64,000 nucleotides of DNA from Achromobacter aloeverae (GTDB lineage Bacteria > Pseudomonadota > Gammaproteobacteria > Burkholderiales > Burkholderiaceae_B). This document shows positions 35,352 through 44,896 of the stretch, piece after piece; the first letter of the stretch is position 1; every line of letters begins with the position of its first letter. The notes under the pieces were generated by a model that did not search any database, was not told the DNA's origin, and worked only from the letters and a program-made list of their open reading frames with translations. Position numbers and translations under genes: made by a program. Location of the stretch: assembly GCF_004121055.1 (NCBI RefSeq), contig NZ_PYAL01000008.1, forward strand, positions 124,001 through 188,000. Reading direction: 5' to 3'.

Positions 35352-36911
35352 ATGCAGGCCCCTGCCCCAGACAACCATACCGCCGACATCGCGCGGCGTC
35401 ATTTCCTGCAGGCCGGCATGCTGGCCGGCGCGGCGCCGGCACTATTGGCTGCGGCCCCCGCGCTGGCCGCGGATACCGCAGCCGGCGCGACGGACGCACA
35501 GGTCGCCCCCGGCAAGGCAGCCGAGTCGCGCGACAACAGGGAAAAGCCGGCCGCGCAGGATACCAAGGGCGGCCAGACCGTCACGCTGGCCGCCTACGGC
35601 GCGGGCGTGCGCTACGCCCAGATTCCCCCCGAGGTCCTGCAACGCGCCAAGGACTGCATGACGGATGCGGTCGCCACCATCATCTATGGCGCGGAGCTGC
35701 CCTGGAGCAAGATGATCATCGCGTATGCGCGGCAGAACGGATCCGGCGGCAAGAGCCAGATCCTCGGCAGCGGCACCCGGCCCGTGCACCCGCAGATGGC
35801 GGCGCTGGCACAGGGCGCGATGGCGCATGCGTTCGAACTGGACAACCTCACCAAGCCCGACAGCGGCGCCCACCCCGGCGCGGCGCTGTTTTCCTCCGGC
35901 CTGGCGATGGCGCAGGACCGGGGCCAGGGCGGCCAGGCCTTGCTGGCGGCGTTCGTGGCGGGGGCCGAGGTCATGCTGCGCATCGGCTACGCCACCAAGC
36001 ACACCAATGAAGAGCGCGGCTTCCATGCCCCCGGCACCACGGGGCCTTTCGGCGGCGCGGTGACGGTGGGACATCTGCTGGGGTTCGACCAGGCGCGCAT
36101 GGTCAATGCGCTGGGCATCGCCGGCTCTTGCGCCGGCGGCCTGCTGGCGTTTGCCCATGCGGGCAACGGCGCCATGGTCAAGCGCTTGAATGTGGGCCGT
36201 GGCGCGGAGGGCGGCGTGGTCGCGGCGGACCTGGCGGCGCAAGGGTTTACCGGACCCAGCACCGTGCTGGAGGGCGAGGGGGGATTCCTGCGCGCCTTCT
36301 GCCCGGACTATGACCTGGCCGAATTGACGCGCGGCCTGGGCGCCACCTACGAAACCATGAACATCATGATCAAGCGCTATGCCTGCCACATCACGGCGCA
36401 TACGCCGGTAGAGGCCATGCTGGATCTACGCAAGGCCCATGGCTTCAAGGCCGAGGACATCGACGGCATCACGGTGGCCGGCAGCCCGCGCATGACCACC
36501 GTCAACAATATTCCCAAACCGGCCGATGCCTTGCTGGCGCAGTTCAGCATCCCTTTCTGCGTGGCCTTGTCCATGTATCGCAATCCCGTCGATCCGCGCT
36601 CGTTCGACGACAAGGTGGCGCAGGATGCGGCTATCCTGGCCCTGGCCCAGCGGGTGAACATGCAGTTGGCGCCGGGACAGAAGAACAATGACCTGGCCAG
36701 CACCGTGACGGTCAAGCTCAAGGACGGGCGTTCGTTCAGCAGCCACGTCACGGCGTTCACCGGGACGCCGGAGCGCCCCCTGGACCGCGCGGGCCTGCGC
36801 GAGAAGTTCATGCTGTTGACGCGCAGCCATCCCGAGGCCGCCATGGCGAAGCTGTTCGACCGTATCCAGGGCCTGGAAAAAGAGAAGAACCTGGACTGGT
36901 TGCGGGTCTGA
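35352..36911 (+). CDS. MmgE/PrpD family protein with a Tat signal peptide
   Basis: A 519-residue protein. The N-terminus contains ARRHFLQAGMLAGAA and ends AAAPALAADT, a twin-arginine export signal. A 30-residue linker precedes the MmgE/PrpD domain (from about residue 75), with AMAHAFELDNLTKPDSGAHP and HAGNGAMVKRLNVGRGAEGG. The family contains cytosolic dehydratases such as 2-methylcitrate dehydratase and also isomerases, so export is unusual. It stands alone between two terminator or intergenic regions. The periplasmic substrate is unknown. Confidence 0.85.
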   Translation: MQAPAPDNHTADIARRHFLQAGMLAGAAPALLAAAPALAADTAAGATDAQVAPGKAAESRDNREKPAAQDTKGGQTVTLAAYGAGVRYAQIPPEVLQRAKDCMTDAVATIIYGAELPWSKMIIAYARQNGSGGKSQILGSGTRPVHPQMAALAQGAMAHAFELDNLTKPDSGAHPGAALFSSGLAMAQDRGQGGQALLAAFVAGAEVMLRIGYATKHTNEERGFHAPGTTGPFGGAVTVGHLLGFDQARMVNALGIAGSCAGGLLAFAHAGNGAMVKRLNVGRGAEGGVVAADLAAQGFTGPSTVLEGEGGFLRAFCPDYDLAELTRGLGATYETMNIMIKRYACHITAHTPVEAMLDLRKAHGFKAEDIDGITVAGSPRMTTVNNIPKPADALLAQFSIPFCVALSMYRNPVDPRSFDDKVAQDAAILALAQRVNMQLAPGQKNNDLASTVTVKLKDGRSFSSHVTAFTGTPERPLDRAGLREKFMLLTRSHPEAAMAKLFDRIQGLEKEKNLDWLRV

Positions 36912-36962
36912 GCGGCTGGCGCCGGAGCGCCGGCCGCCGGTCGCGAGGCCCGTGCCGCGCGA

Positions 36963-37823
<861 letters not shown>

Positions 37824-38070
37824 CTACCTGAGAGGCGAAGATCAGGGCAGTATATCGCCGGCGGGGTCCGGGCCGGCGCCCGACGCCCGACGCCCAGGGG
37901 CGATCATCGCGTCCGCATCCGGGACGCTATCAGCCGCGCCGATCGGCACTTTTGCCCGGATGACGCCAAGGCGCTGGGCCTTCTATACAGCCATATCGAC
38001 GTCTGACGGACGCCGATATTCAAGCGATCGCTACCCAAGCCGTAAAGGCAACCGCTTCTGGAACGGCCCC

Positions 38071-38361
38071 CTACTTCGCTTCGTCCCGCGGCAGCGCCGC
38101 GAGCGCGGCTTCCAGCAATTCGGCGGTGACTTCGTTCAAGCCCGTGCCGCGCGCCACGGCGAGCGCGCGCACTTGTTCGACCAAGGACTGAGGCAGCTTG
38201 ACGGGGAAAGACGCCAGGCCCTGGGCCTGGTCCTGGCGGCGGCGATCGCGCCGGTCCTGCGTTTGCGTGGCGGCCGCGCCAAAGCGCTGCGGCGTGCCCG
38301 CGTTCTTCAATTGGCCCATCAGCTTCAGGCCTTTGTTCTTCTCTAGATCGGTTTTCTTCAT
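38071..38361 (-). CDS. Small basic protein with a ribbon-helix-helix-like C-terminus
   Basis: A 96-residue protein starting MKKTDLEKNKGLKLMGQLKN. The middle is very basic and Gln-rich (TQTQDRRDRRRQDQAQG). The C-terminus (VKLPQSLVEQVRALAVARGT) resembles a ribbon-helix-helix DNA-binding unit. It is monocistronic between kdsA and an IclR gene. DNA binding is inferred from the short motif only. Confidence 0.6.
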   Translation of the reverse strand: MKKTDLEKNKGLKLMGQLKNAGTPQRFGAAATQTQDRRDRRRQDQAQGLASFPVKLPQSLVEQVRALAVARGTGLNEVTAELLEAALAALPRDEAK

Positions 38362-38503
38362 GGCGGGACGTCGTTGGAAAAAAGCCGGACAATGACGCCC
38401 GGCAGGGATGCTCGGACAATCCGGCCTCGGAAGGCGCGACGTCGGCAATGCGTTTTCAATGCACTCGCCAGCATACAACGAACCGCCCGGTCCCCACTCG
38501 GCC

Positions 38504-39250
38504 TCACTCCCCGGCAGCCTGCGCCGCCAGATACCCCTCCAGCCGTTCACGCAAGCGCTGCGCCAGTTCCGGCAGCCGTGACGCCACGCGGAACATCGGC
38601 CCCGCGACCAGCAGGGCGTAACGCCGCTCGCCGACGGCGAAAGGCATGGCCACGCCTCCCAGGTCCTGGGTGTACTCCGCGTTGCCCTCGAACCAGCCGC
38701 GCGCGATCGACGCGGCGATTTCAGCCTCCACCTGCTCCGCTGACACGCGCGTCGTGTCCGTGTAGCGCTCGTACGCGGCCTTCTCCAGGATGGCGGCGCG
38801 GTCGGCGGCCGACATCTGCGACAACAATGCGCGCCCCGTTGCCGTCACGTGCAAGGGCACCCGCTTGCCTACCGGCGCCGCGTAGCGCACCGCGCTGGGC
38901 GACTCCACCGTTTCGATGAACAGCGCGTGCGCCCCGCTGGCGGCCGCGAGCACCGCCGTCTCCCCCGTTTCCTGCACCAGCTGGTCCAGCAAGGCGCGCA
39001 TCCCATGCGGAATCGGCTGGCCGCGTTCGATCTGCGTGATCAATTCCGCCCAGACCGGCGCCGGGTAGTAGCCCGCTCGCGCCCTCGGCTCGTACAAAAA
39101 ACCGCGGTTGGTCAGGGTCAACAGCAGATTGAAGGTGCTGGAACGCGGCCAGCCGAAATGGCGCGCGATCTCCGCCAGGCTGGCCGGCCGCTGCCGTCCC
39201 GCGAAGTACTCCAGCAGATCCAGGACATTGCCGACTTGTTTGATGCTCAC
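38504..39250 (-). CDS. IclR family regulator of the acyl-CoA operon
   Basis: A 248-residue regulator. The winged helix is residues about 1-65 (MSIKQVGNVLDLLEYFAGRQ, LAEIARHFGWPRSSTFNLLL). The effector domain includes HVTATGRALLSQM and ARGWFEGNAEYTQDLGGVAM. It is divergent from the CoA-transferase gene at 39415 with a 164-bp gap that contains an inverted repeat. Control of the six-gene operon to 45898 is likely; the inducer is probably a pathway acid. Confidence 0.92.
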   Translation of the reverse strand: MSIKQVGNVLDLLEYFAGRQRPASLAEIARHFGWPRSSTFNLLLTLTNRGFLYEPRARAGYYPAPVWAELITQIERGQPIPHGMRALLDQLVQETGETAVLAAASGAHALFIETVESPSAVRYAAPVGKRVPLHVTATGRALLSQMSAADRAAILEKAAYERYTDTTRVSAEQVEAEIAASIARGWFEGNAEYTQDLGGVAMPFAVGERRYALLVAGPMFRVASRLPELAQRLRERLEGYLAAQAAGE

Positions 39251-39366
39251 AGGCCCTCCGCCACCATGTAATGCGCGCCGCCATCCTGCCGGCCGCCACG
39301 CAGCCCAAGACGATAGCCCTTTCCAAGGGTAAATCCCAAGCTGCTATTTTCCCCGATCTTGTTCCC

Positions 39367-39403
39367 CTATGTGTATGATTTGTTCCTGCCCATGAACACA
39401 TAG
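39367..39403. promoter_or_regulatory. Inverted repeat upstream of the acyl-CoA operon
   Basis: CTATGTGT (39367-39374) and ACACATAG (39396-39403) form perfect 8-bp arms 21 bp apart, ending 11 bp before the CoA-transferase ATG. TTGTTCC also occurs twice around the left arm. It is a candidate IclR operator that would block translation-start-proximal transcription. Confidence 0.5.
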
Positions 39404-39414
39404 CGGCGATAAGA

Positions 39415-40662
39415 ATGAGATCGGAGACAAGTTCCACCCCCGCCACGGGACCCCTGGCGGGTATCAAGGTCATCGACATGACGTCCGTCCTGATGGGGCC
39501 TTTCGCCTCCCAGGCCATTGCCGACATGGGCGCCGACGTCATCAAGATCGAAGCCCCCAAGGGCGACCTGGTGCGCCAGATCGGCCCCGGCCGCCATGAG
39601 GCGATGGGACCGGTCTATCTCAACGCGAACCGCAACAAGCGCAGCGTCGCGCTGGACCTGAAGCAGCCGCAAGGCATGGCCGCGCTCAAGCGCCTGCTGG
39701 TCGATGCCGACGTGCTCATGTACAACGTGCGGCCGCAGGCCATGGCGCGACTGGGCCTGTCCTACGAGGAAGTCGCGGGGATCAACCCCCGCATCGTCTA
39801 CGCCGGCCTGTTCGGCTTCGACCAGGACGGCCCCTATGCCGCGCGCCCCGCCTACGACGACCTCATCCAGGGCGCCACCACGCTGCCGCATCTCATCGCC
39901 AAGGCCTCCGGCGGGATTCCGCGCTATGTGCCCACCGCCATGGCGGACCGCATCGTCGGCCTTACCGGCGTCAACGCCATCCTCGCCAGCCTGCTGGCGC
40001 GCCACCGCACGGGGCGCGGCGACCGCGTCGACATTCCCATGTTCGAAACCATGGCGGCCTTTGTCCTGGGCGACCACCTGGGTGGGCTGACCTATGAGCC
40101 CGCGCTGGACGATGGCGGCTATGCCCGCCAGCTTTCGCCCGAGCGGCGCCCCTATCAAACCCGCGACGGCTACATCTGCGCGCTGGTCTACACCGACAAG
40201 CAGTGGCGCGAGTTCCTGCGCGCCGTGGGCCGCGAAGCCCTGATGGACGAAGACCCGCGCTTCGCCAGCTATGGCAGCCGTTCGCGCAACATCGACCATG
40301 TCTACGGCGAGCTGGCGCGCATCTTCCTGGAGAAGACCACGGCCGAATGGATGACCCTGCTGGAAGAGGCGGACGTGCCGTTCATGCCCATGCACGATCT
40401 GCTCAGCATCCTCGACGATCCGCAATTGAAGGCCACGGGCTTCTTCATCGATACGGACCATCCCAGCGAAGGACGCATCCGCACCATGCGCATACCCGTG
40501 CGCTGGCGAAACAATCCGGCGGCGACCGTGCGCCGTCATGCGCCCCGCCTGGGCGAACACACCCGCGAAGTGCTGATGCAACTGGGCTACGCGCCCGCCG
40601 AAGTGGAGGCCATGCTGGCGGCAGGCCAGGCCGCCGCGGCGCCCGACATCGTCCAGGACTGA
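39415..40662 (+). CDS. Class III CoA-transferase, first gene of the acyl-CoA operon
   Basis: A 415-residue enzyme activating a carboxylic acid by CoA transfer. Typical segments are GIKVIDMTSVLMGPFASQAI, DMGADVIKIEAPKGDLVR, NANRNKRSVALDLKQP and RPAYDDLIQGATTLPH. The Asp of AMADRIVGLT is at the catalytic position. It is a clear paralogue of the enzyme at 6723. With the CitE-like lyase downstream it recalls the P. aeruginosa itaconate genes, where a class III transferase makes itaconyl-CoA. The substrate is not proven. Confidence 0.9.
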   Translation: MRSETSSTPATGPLAGIKVIDMTSVLMGPFASQAIADMGADVIKIEAPKGDLVRQIGPGRHEAMGPVYLNANRNKRSVALDLKQPQGMAALKRLLVDADVLMYNVRPQAMARLGLSYEEVAGINPRIVYAGLFGFDQDGPYAARPAYDDLIQGATTLPHLIAKASGGIPRYVPTAMADRIVGLTGVNAILASLLARHRTGRGDRVDIPMFETMAAFVLGDHLGGLTYEPALDDGGYARQLSPERRPYQTRDGYICALVYTDKQWREFLRAVGREALMDEDPRFASYGSRSRNIDHVYGELARIFLEKTTAEWMTLLEEADVPFMPMHDLLSILDDPQLKATGFFIDTDHPSEGRIRTMRIPVRWRNNPAATVRRHAPRLGEHTREVLMQLGYAPAEVEAMLAAGQAAAAPDIVQD

Positions 40663-40742
40663 ACGCGACGCCGGCCACATGCCCTCGCCCCTTGCGCCGG
40701 CCCATGCTGGCCGGTGCCGCTCAACGACACCCAGGAGTCCTC

Positions 40743-41591
40743 ATGCTACGTTCGCTGTTCTTCGCCCCCGCCAACCGGCCTGAACTTGCCGTCAAGTTCC
40801 CGCGCTTCCACGCCGACTGCTGTGTCATCGACCTGGAAGACGGCACGCCCGAAGCGGAAAAAGCGGGGGCCCGCGCCGCCTTGCGCGACACGGTCGCCCA
40901 GGTGCGCGCGGCCGGCCTGCAATCGCGCCTGGCCGTGCGGGTCAATGTGCCGGACTCGCCGCATTACCTGCTGGATATCCAGGCCGCGTTCGACTGCGAC
41001 ATCGACGCCATCGTGATTCCGAAGCTGGAAACGCCCGCACAGGCCTTCCCCGTCCAGCACGGCATCGCCCACGCGCGCGGCGCACGGACCGTCGGCCTGA
41101 TCGGCGGCATCGAATCCGTGCGCGGCGTCCTCAATGCGCGTGACATCTGCGAGGAAACGGTGAACCTGGCGGCCGTCTACTTCGGTGCGGAAGACTACGC
41201 AGCCGACATCGGCGGGCGCCGCACGCCCCATGGCGCCGAGGTGGCCACGGCCCGCGGCTCGGTGGTGATGGCCGCGCACGCGGGGCGCGTGCCGGCCATC
41301 GACCAGGCCGTGCTGGACATACGCAACGACGCGCTCTATACCGCCGACGCCAATGCGGGCCGCGACATGGGCTACCAAGGCAAGATCTGCGTCGCGCCGG
41401 CCCAGGTCGCGCTGGCCAACGCGGCCTTCTCGCCGTCGCCGGCGGAAATCGAATACGCACGCCGCCTGGTGGCCGCCTACGAGGCCGCCACCGCGCGCGG
41501 AATCGGCACCATCGACTTCGAGGGGCGGATGGTCGACGGCCCCCTGCTCAAGCATTCGCAGGCCATCCTGGCCGCCGCGGCACGATCATGA
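40743..41591 (+). CDS. CitE-like CoA-ester lyase (HpcH/HpaI aldolase family)
   Basis: A 282-residue TIM-barrel lyase for beta-hydroxyacyl-CoA esters such as citramalyl-CoA or malyl-CoA. Active-site elements are CCVIDLEDGTPEAEKAGAR, the Glu of LIGGIESVRGVLNARDI and the Asp pair of VYFGAEDYAADIGGRRT. YQGKICVAPAQV is the conserved end. The start at 40743 follows AGGAG. Its stop overlaps the next gene by four bases. A role in splitting a C5 CoA ester to acetyl-CoA plus pyruvate is inference from the operon. Confidence 0.88.
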   Translation: MLRSLFFAPANRPELAVKFPRFHADCCVIDLEDGTPEAEKAGARAALRDTVAQVRAAGLQSRLAVRVNVPDSPHYLLDIQAAFDCDIDAIVIPKLETPAQAFPVQHGIAHARGARTVGLIGGIESVRGVLNARDICEETVNLAAVYFGAEDYAADIGGRRTPHGAEVATARGSVVMAAHAGRVPAIDQAVLDIRNDALYTADANAGRDMGYQGKICVAPAQVALANAAFSPSPAEIEYARRLVAAYEAATARGIGTIDFEGRMVDGPLLKHSQAILAAAARS

Positions 41592-42853
41592 CGAGCCCCT
41601 TGTCCCTGGATGCCCTGGACCTGGGGCAATACATCCGCCCCGGCGATGGCATCGTCTTCGGCCAGGGCGTGGGCGAGCCGCTGGGGCTGACCGCCAGGCT
41701 GGTGGAGCAACGGGCCCGCTACAGTGGCGCCCAGCTGTTCCTGGGCACCGGCTTCTCGCGCACCTTCAGCCCCGAGCACACCGACCATCTGCGCTTCAAG
41801 GGCATCGGCGGCATAGGCACGTTACGCAAGCTGGCCAGCGCGGGCGCCCTTGATCCCGTGCCCTGCCACATCTCCGCCGTCGGCAGCCTGTTGGCGGGCG
41901 GGCAGATTCCCAGCGACGTGTTGCTGCTGTCCGTCAGCCCCCCAAACGGGCGTGGCGAATACAGCTTCGGCCTGGTCAACGATTACCTGCAGGCCGCGCT
42001 GGCGCGGGCTCGCGTCGTCATCGCGGAAATCAATCCCGCCGTGCCCTGGTCCTGCTGCGACCGTGTCTTGCGCGCGGAGGATTTCACGGTCACGGTGGAA
42101 AGCGGGATCCCGCCGCTGGAACTGCCGACCGCCGCCTTCGGCGACCTGGAGCAGCGCATCGCGCGGCATCTGGCGCCCCATATCCCGGAACGCGCCACCC
42201 TTCAGCTGGGGATAGGCGCGGTGCCCGAGGCCATCCTCGCCTCCTTGGCCGAACGCCGGGGCATGGGCATCCATTCCGGCATGATCGGCGATTCGGTCAT
42301 CGACCTCATCGAAAGCGGCGCCATCGACAACGCGCATAAAGGCATCGATGCCGGCGTCACCATCACCGGCGTGCTGTTCGGCACGCAGCGACTGTACCGC
42401 CATGCGCACGAGAATCCCGCCATCCGGCTGTGCCAGACGGGATACACGCACCATATGGCCACGCTGGCCCAGGTGCGCAATCTGGTCTCCATCAACGGCG
42501 CCCTGGAGGTCGACCTGACCGGCCAGGTCAACGCCGAAGCCATCGGCGCCCAGCATATCGGCGCCGTGGGGGGCCAGGTCGATTTCGTGCGGGCCTCGGT
42601 CCAGACCGGCGGGGTGTCGATCATCGCGCTGTCGGCGACGGGCCGCAACGGCGAAAGCAAGATCACCGCGCAACTGTCGGGCCCCGTGACCACCGCACGC
42701 AGCGATGTGGATCTCGTCGCGACCGAACATGGCGTGGCCCGGCTGCGCGGACGCAGCTTGCGCGAGCGCGTCCGCGCATTGACCGCCATCGCCGCCCCCG
42801 AACATCGCGAATCGCTGCTGCAAGCGGCGCGCGCCACCTGGAGTGACCTGTGA
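41588..42853 (+). CDS. Acetyl-CoA hydrolase / 4-hydroxybutyrate-type CoA-transferase
   Basis: A 421-residue class I CoA-transferase of the Cat1/AbfT/RipA group. Conserved parts are LGIGAVPEAILASL, GIHSGMIGDSVIDLIESGAI and SINGALEVDLTGQVNAEAIG, with the last containing the acidic motif of the family. RSDVDLVATEHGVARLRGRS is the typical C-terminus. It is translationally coupled on both sides (ATGA and GTGA overlaps). RipA of Yersinia is an itaconate CoA-transferase of this same family. Having two CoA-transferase types in one operon suggests two different acids or donors. Confidence 0.88.
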   Translation: MTSPLSLDALDLGQYIRPGDGIVFGQGVGEPLGLTARLVEQRARYSGAQLFLGTGFSRTFSPEHTDHLRFKGIGGIGTLRKLASAGALDPVPCHISAVGSLLAGGQIPSDVLLLSVSPPNGRGEYSFGLVNDYLQAALARARVVIAEINPAVPWSCCDRVLRAEDFTVTVESGIPPLELPTAAFGDLEQRIARHLAPHIPERATLQLGIGAVPEAILASLAERRGMGIHSGMIGDSVIDLIESGAIDNAHKGIDAGVTITGVLFGTQRLYRHAHENPAIRLCQTGYTHHMATLAQVRNLVSINGALEVDLTGQVNAEAIGAQHIGAVGGQVDFVRASVQTGGVSIIALSATGRNGESKITAQLSGPVTTARSDVDLVATEHGVARLRGRSLRERVRALTAIAAPEHRESLLQAARATWSDL

Positions 42854-43647
42854 ACCCGCAACCTGGAAAGCCGCTCAGGCTCAGCGACGAAGTCAGCTTC
42901 GACATCGTCGACGACGCCATCGCCATCATCACCATGGACCGGCCCGCGCAACGCAACGCCATCAACCGCGGCATCATCGAAGGCCTGAAACTGGCCTGGC
43001 AGCGACTGGAGCAGGATCCCGCGCTGCGCGTCGGCATTCTTACCGGCGCCGGCGACAAGGCCTTCTGCGCCGGCATGGACCTGAAAGAAGCCGCCGCCAT
43101 GCAGTTGCGCATCCCGCCCCGCGACATGTTCCCGGTGCTGGGCGACAGCGTGCGCATCTCCAAGCCCACCATCGCCGCCGTCAATGGCGTGGCGCTGGCC
43201 GGCGGCTGGCTGTTCGCGCAGATGTGCGACCTCTGCGTGGCTTCCGAACAGGCGACCTTCGGCATCACCGAAGCCAAGGTGGGACGCGGCATGCCTTGGG
43301 CCGCGCCCCTGATCCACATGCTGCCCCAGCGCATCGCCATGGAAGTGCTGTTGACCGGCAAGCCCATCAGCGCCCAGCGCGCCCACGCCCTCGGCTATGT
43401 CAACGAAGTGGTGCAGCATGCCCAATTGCTGGACTGCGCCGTGGCGCTGGCCAGGGTCATCGCGGCCAACGCGCCGCTCACGGTCCAGGCGGCGCGCGAA
43501 CTGGTCTACCTGTCGACCGAAATGGGCCGCTCCGCCGCGCTCGACGCCGCGCACGCGCTTTTCGAACCGGTCTACCTGAGCGAAGACGCCCAGGAAGGCC
43601 CGCGCGCCTTCGCGGAAAAGCGCGCCCCACTCTGGAAAGGACGTTGA
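42850..43647 (+). CDS. Enoyl-CoA hydratase/isomerase (crotonase family)
   Basis: A 265-residue crotonase. The start is a GTG overlapping the previous stop. Oxyanion-hole segments are GAGDKAFCAGMDLKEAAA and VNGVALAGGWLFAQMCDL, and the catalytic Glu region is ATFGITEAKVGRGMPWAAPL. It would hydrate an enoyl-CoA made by the acyl-CoA dehydrogenase next to it, giving a hydroxyacyl-CoA for the CitE-like lyase. Itaconate clusters normally use a MaoC-type hydratase here, so this is a difference. Confidence 0.9.
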   Translation: MNPQPGKPLRLSDEVSFDIVDDAIAIITMDRPAQRNAINRGIIEGLKLAWQRLEQDPALRVGILTGAGDKAFCAGMDLKEAAAMQLRIPPRDMFPVLGDSVRISKPTIAAVNGVALAGGWLFAQMCDLCVASEQATFGITEAKVGRGMPWAAPLIHMLPQRIAMEVLLTGKPISAQRAHALGYVNEVVQHAQLLDCAVALARVIAANAPLTVQAARELVYLSTEMGRSAALDAAHALFEPVYLSEDAQEGPRAFAEKRAPLWKGR

Positions 43648-44820
43648 ATGAACTTCGAACCCAGCGACGAACACCTCTCGATCCGCCAGGCCGTCGACGC
43701 CCTGTGCGCGCGCTTCCCGGAAAGCTACTGGCTGGACCGCGATGCCGACGGCGCCTTCCCCGAGGACTTCTATCGCGCCATGGCGGAAGCAGGCTGGCTG
43801 GGAACCGCCATCCCCGAAACCCATGGCGGGGCAGGCCTGGGCGTACAGGAAGCCGCCATCGTCATGCAGGCGGTCGCCGAATCCGGCGCCTGCCTCAGCG
43901 GCTGCTCGTCCATCCACATCAACATCTTCGGCCTGCTGCCCGTGGCGGTCTTCGGCACCGAGGAACAGAAGCAGCGCATGTTGCCGCCCATCGCGCAAGG
44001 CAAGGTCAAGACCTGCTTCGGCGTCACCGAGCCCAATGCAGGCCTGAACACCACGCAACTCAAGACGCGCGCCGTGCGGCGCGGCGACAAGTACGTCGTC
44101 CACGGCCAGAAGGTCTGGATATCCACCGCCCAGGTGGCCGAGAAGATCCTGCTGCTGGCGCGCACCACGCCCCTGGAGGAGCTGGGCCCGGGCCAACATT
44201 CACAGGGCCTGACGCTGTTCTATACCGACCTCGACCGCAGCCGCGTCGACGTCAAGCTGATCGAGAAGATGGGACGCAAATGCGTCGACTCCAACGAGTT
44301 GTTCATCGATGGCCTGGAGATTCCCGTCGAAGACCGCATCGGGGAGGAAGGCAAGGGCTTCAAGTACATCCTGCACGGGATGAATCCGGAACGCGTGCTG
44401 CTGGCCGCGGAGGCCATAGGCGTTGGACGCGCCGCCTTGAACAAGGCGGCGGGCTATGCGCGCGAACGCGTGGTGTTCGGCCGGCCTATCGGACAGAACC
44501 AGGGCATCCAGCACCCGCTGGCGAAGAACTGGGTGGAGCTGGAAGCGGCCCAGCTGCTGATGCAGCAGGCGGCCTGGCTCTATGACAATGGCCGCGAATG
44601 CGGGGCGCAGGCCAATGCGGCGAAGTACTTTGCCGCGGAAGCCGGCTTTCGCGCGTGCGAACGCGCCATCCTCACCCATGGCGGCATGGGCTACGCCAAG
44701 GAGTTCCACGTCGAACGCTACCTGCGTGAAATCATGATCCCCCGTATCGCGCCCGTCAGCCAGGAACTCATCCTCAGCCACATCGCGGAGCGGGTGCTGG
44801 GCATGCCCAAGTCGTATTGA
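43648..44820 (+). CDS. Acyl-CoA dehydrogenase
   Basis: A 390-residue FAD enzyme. Signatures include CFGVTEPNAGLNTTQLKTRA (flavin and substrate loop), KVWISTAQVAEKILLLART and ILTHGGMGYAKEFHVERYLR at the C-terminus. The start directly follows the crotonase stop. Its family member PA0879 lies in the P. aeruginosa itaconate cluster. Electron transfer would go through ETF to the quinone pool. The chain length and branching of the substrate are unknown, but neighbours suggest a dicarboxylyl-CoA. Confidence 0.92.
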   Translation: MNFEPSDEHLSIRQAVDALCARFPESYWLDRDADGAFPEDFYRAMAEAGWLGTAIPETHGGAGLGVQEAAIVMQAVAESGACLSGCSSIHINIFGLLPVAVFGTEEQKQRMLPPIAQGKVKTCFGVTEPNAGLNTTQLKTRAVRRGDKYVVHGQKVWISTAQVAEKILLLARTTPLEELGPGQHSQGLTLFYTDLDRSRVDVKLIEKMGRKCVDSNELFIDGLEIPVEDRIGEEGKGFKYILHGMNPERVLLAAEAIGVGRAALNKAAGYARERVVFGRPIGQNQGIQHPLAKNWVELEAAQLLMQQAAWLYDNGRECGAQANAAKYFAAEAGFRACERAILTHGGMGYAKEFHVERYLREIMIPRIAPVSQELILSHIAERVLGMPKSY

Positions 44821-44896
44821 ATCCCGCAGGCCATGCGCCGTGGAGATGCACCTCGTAGACAGAAGAAAACCGTAGAAGAACACACTGGAGACAACC

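Noticed and set aside
42202-44199. 665-codon minus-strand frame
   Set aside because: It covers the crotonase and acyl-CoA dehydrogenase genes on the opposite strand, and no domain is visible.
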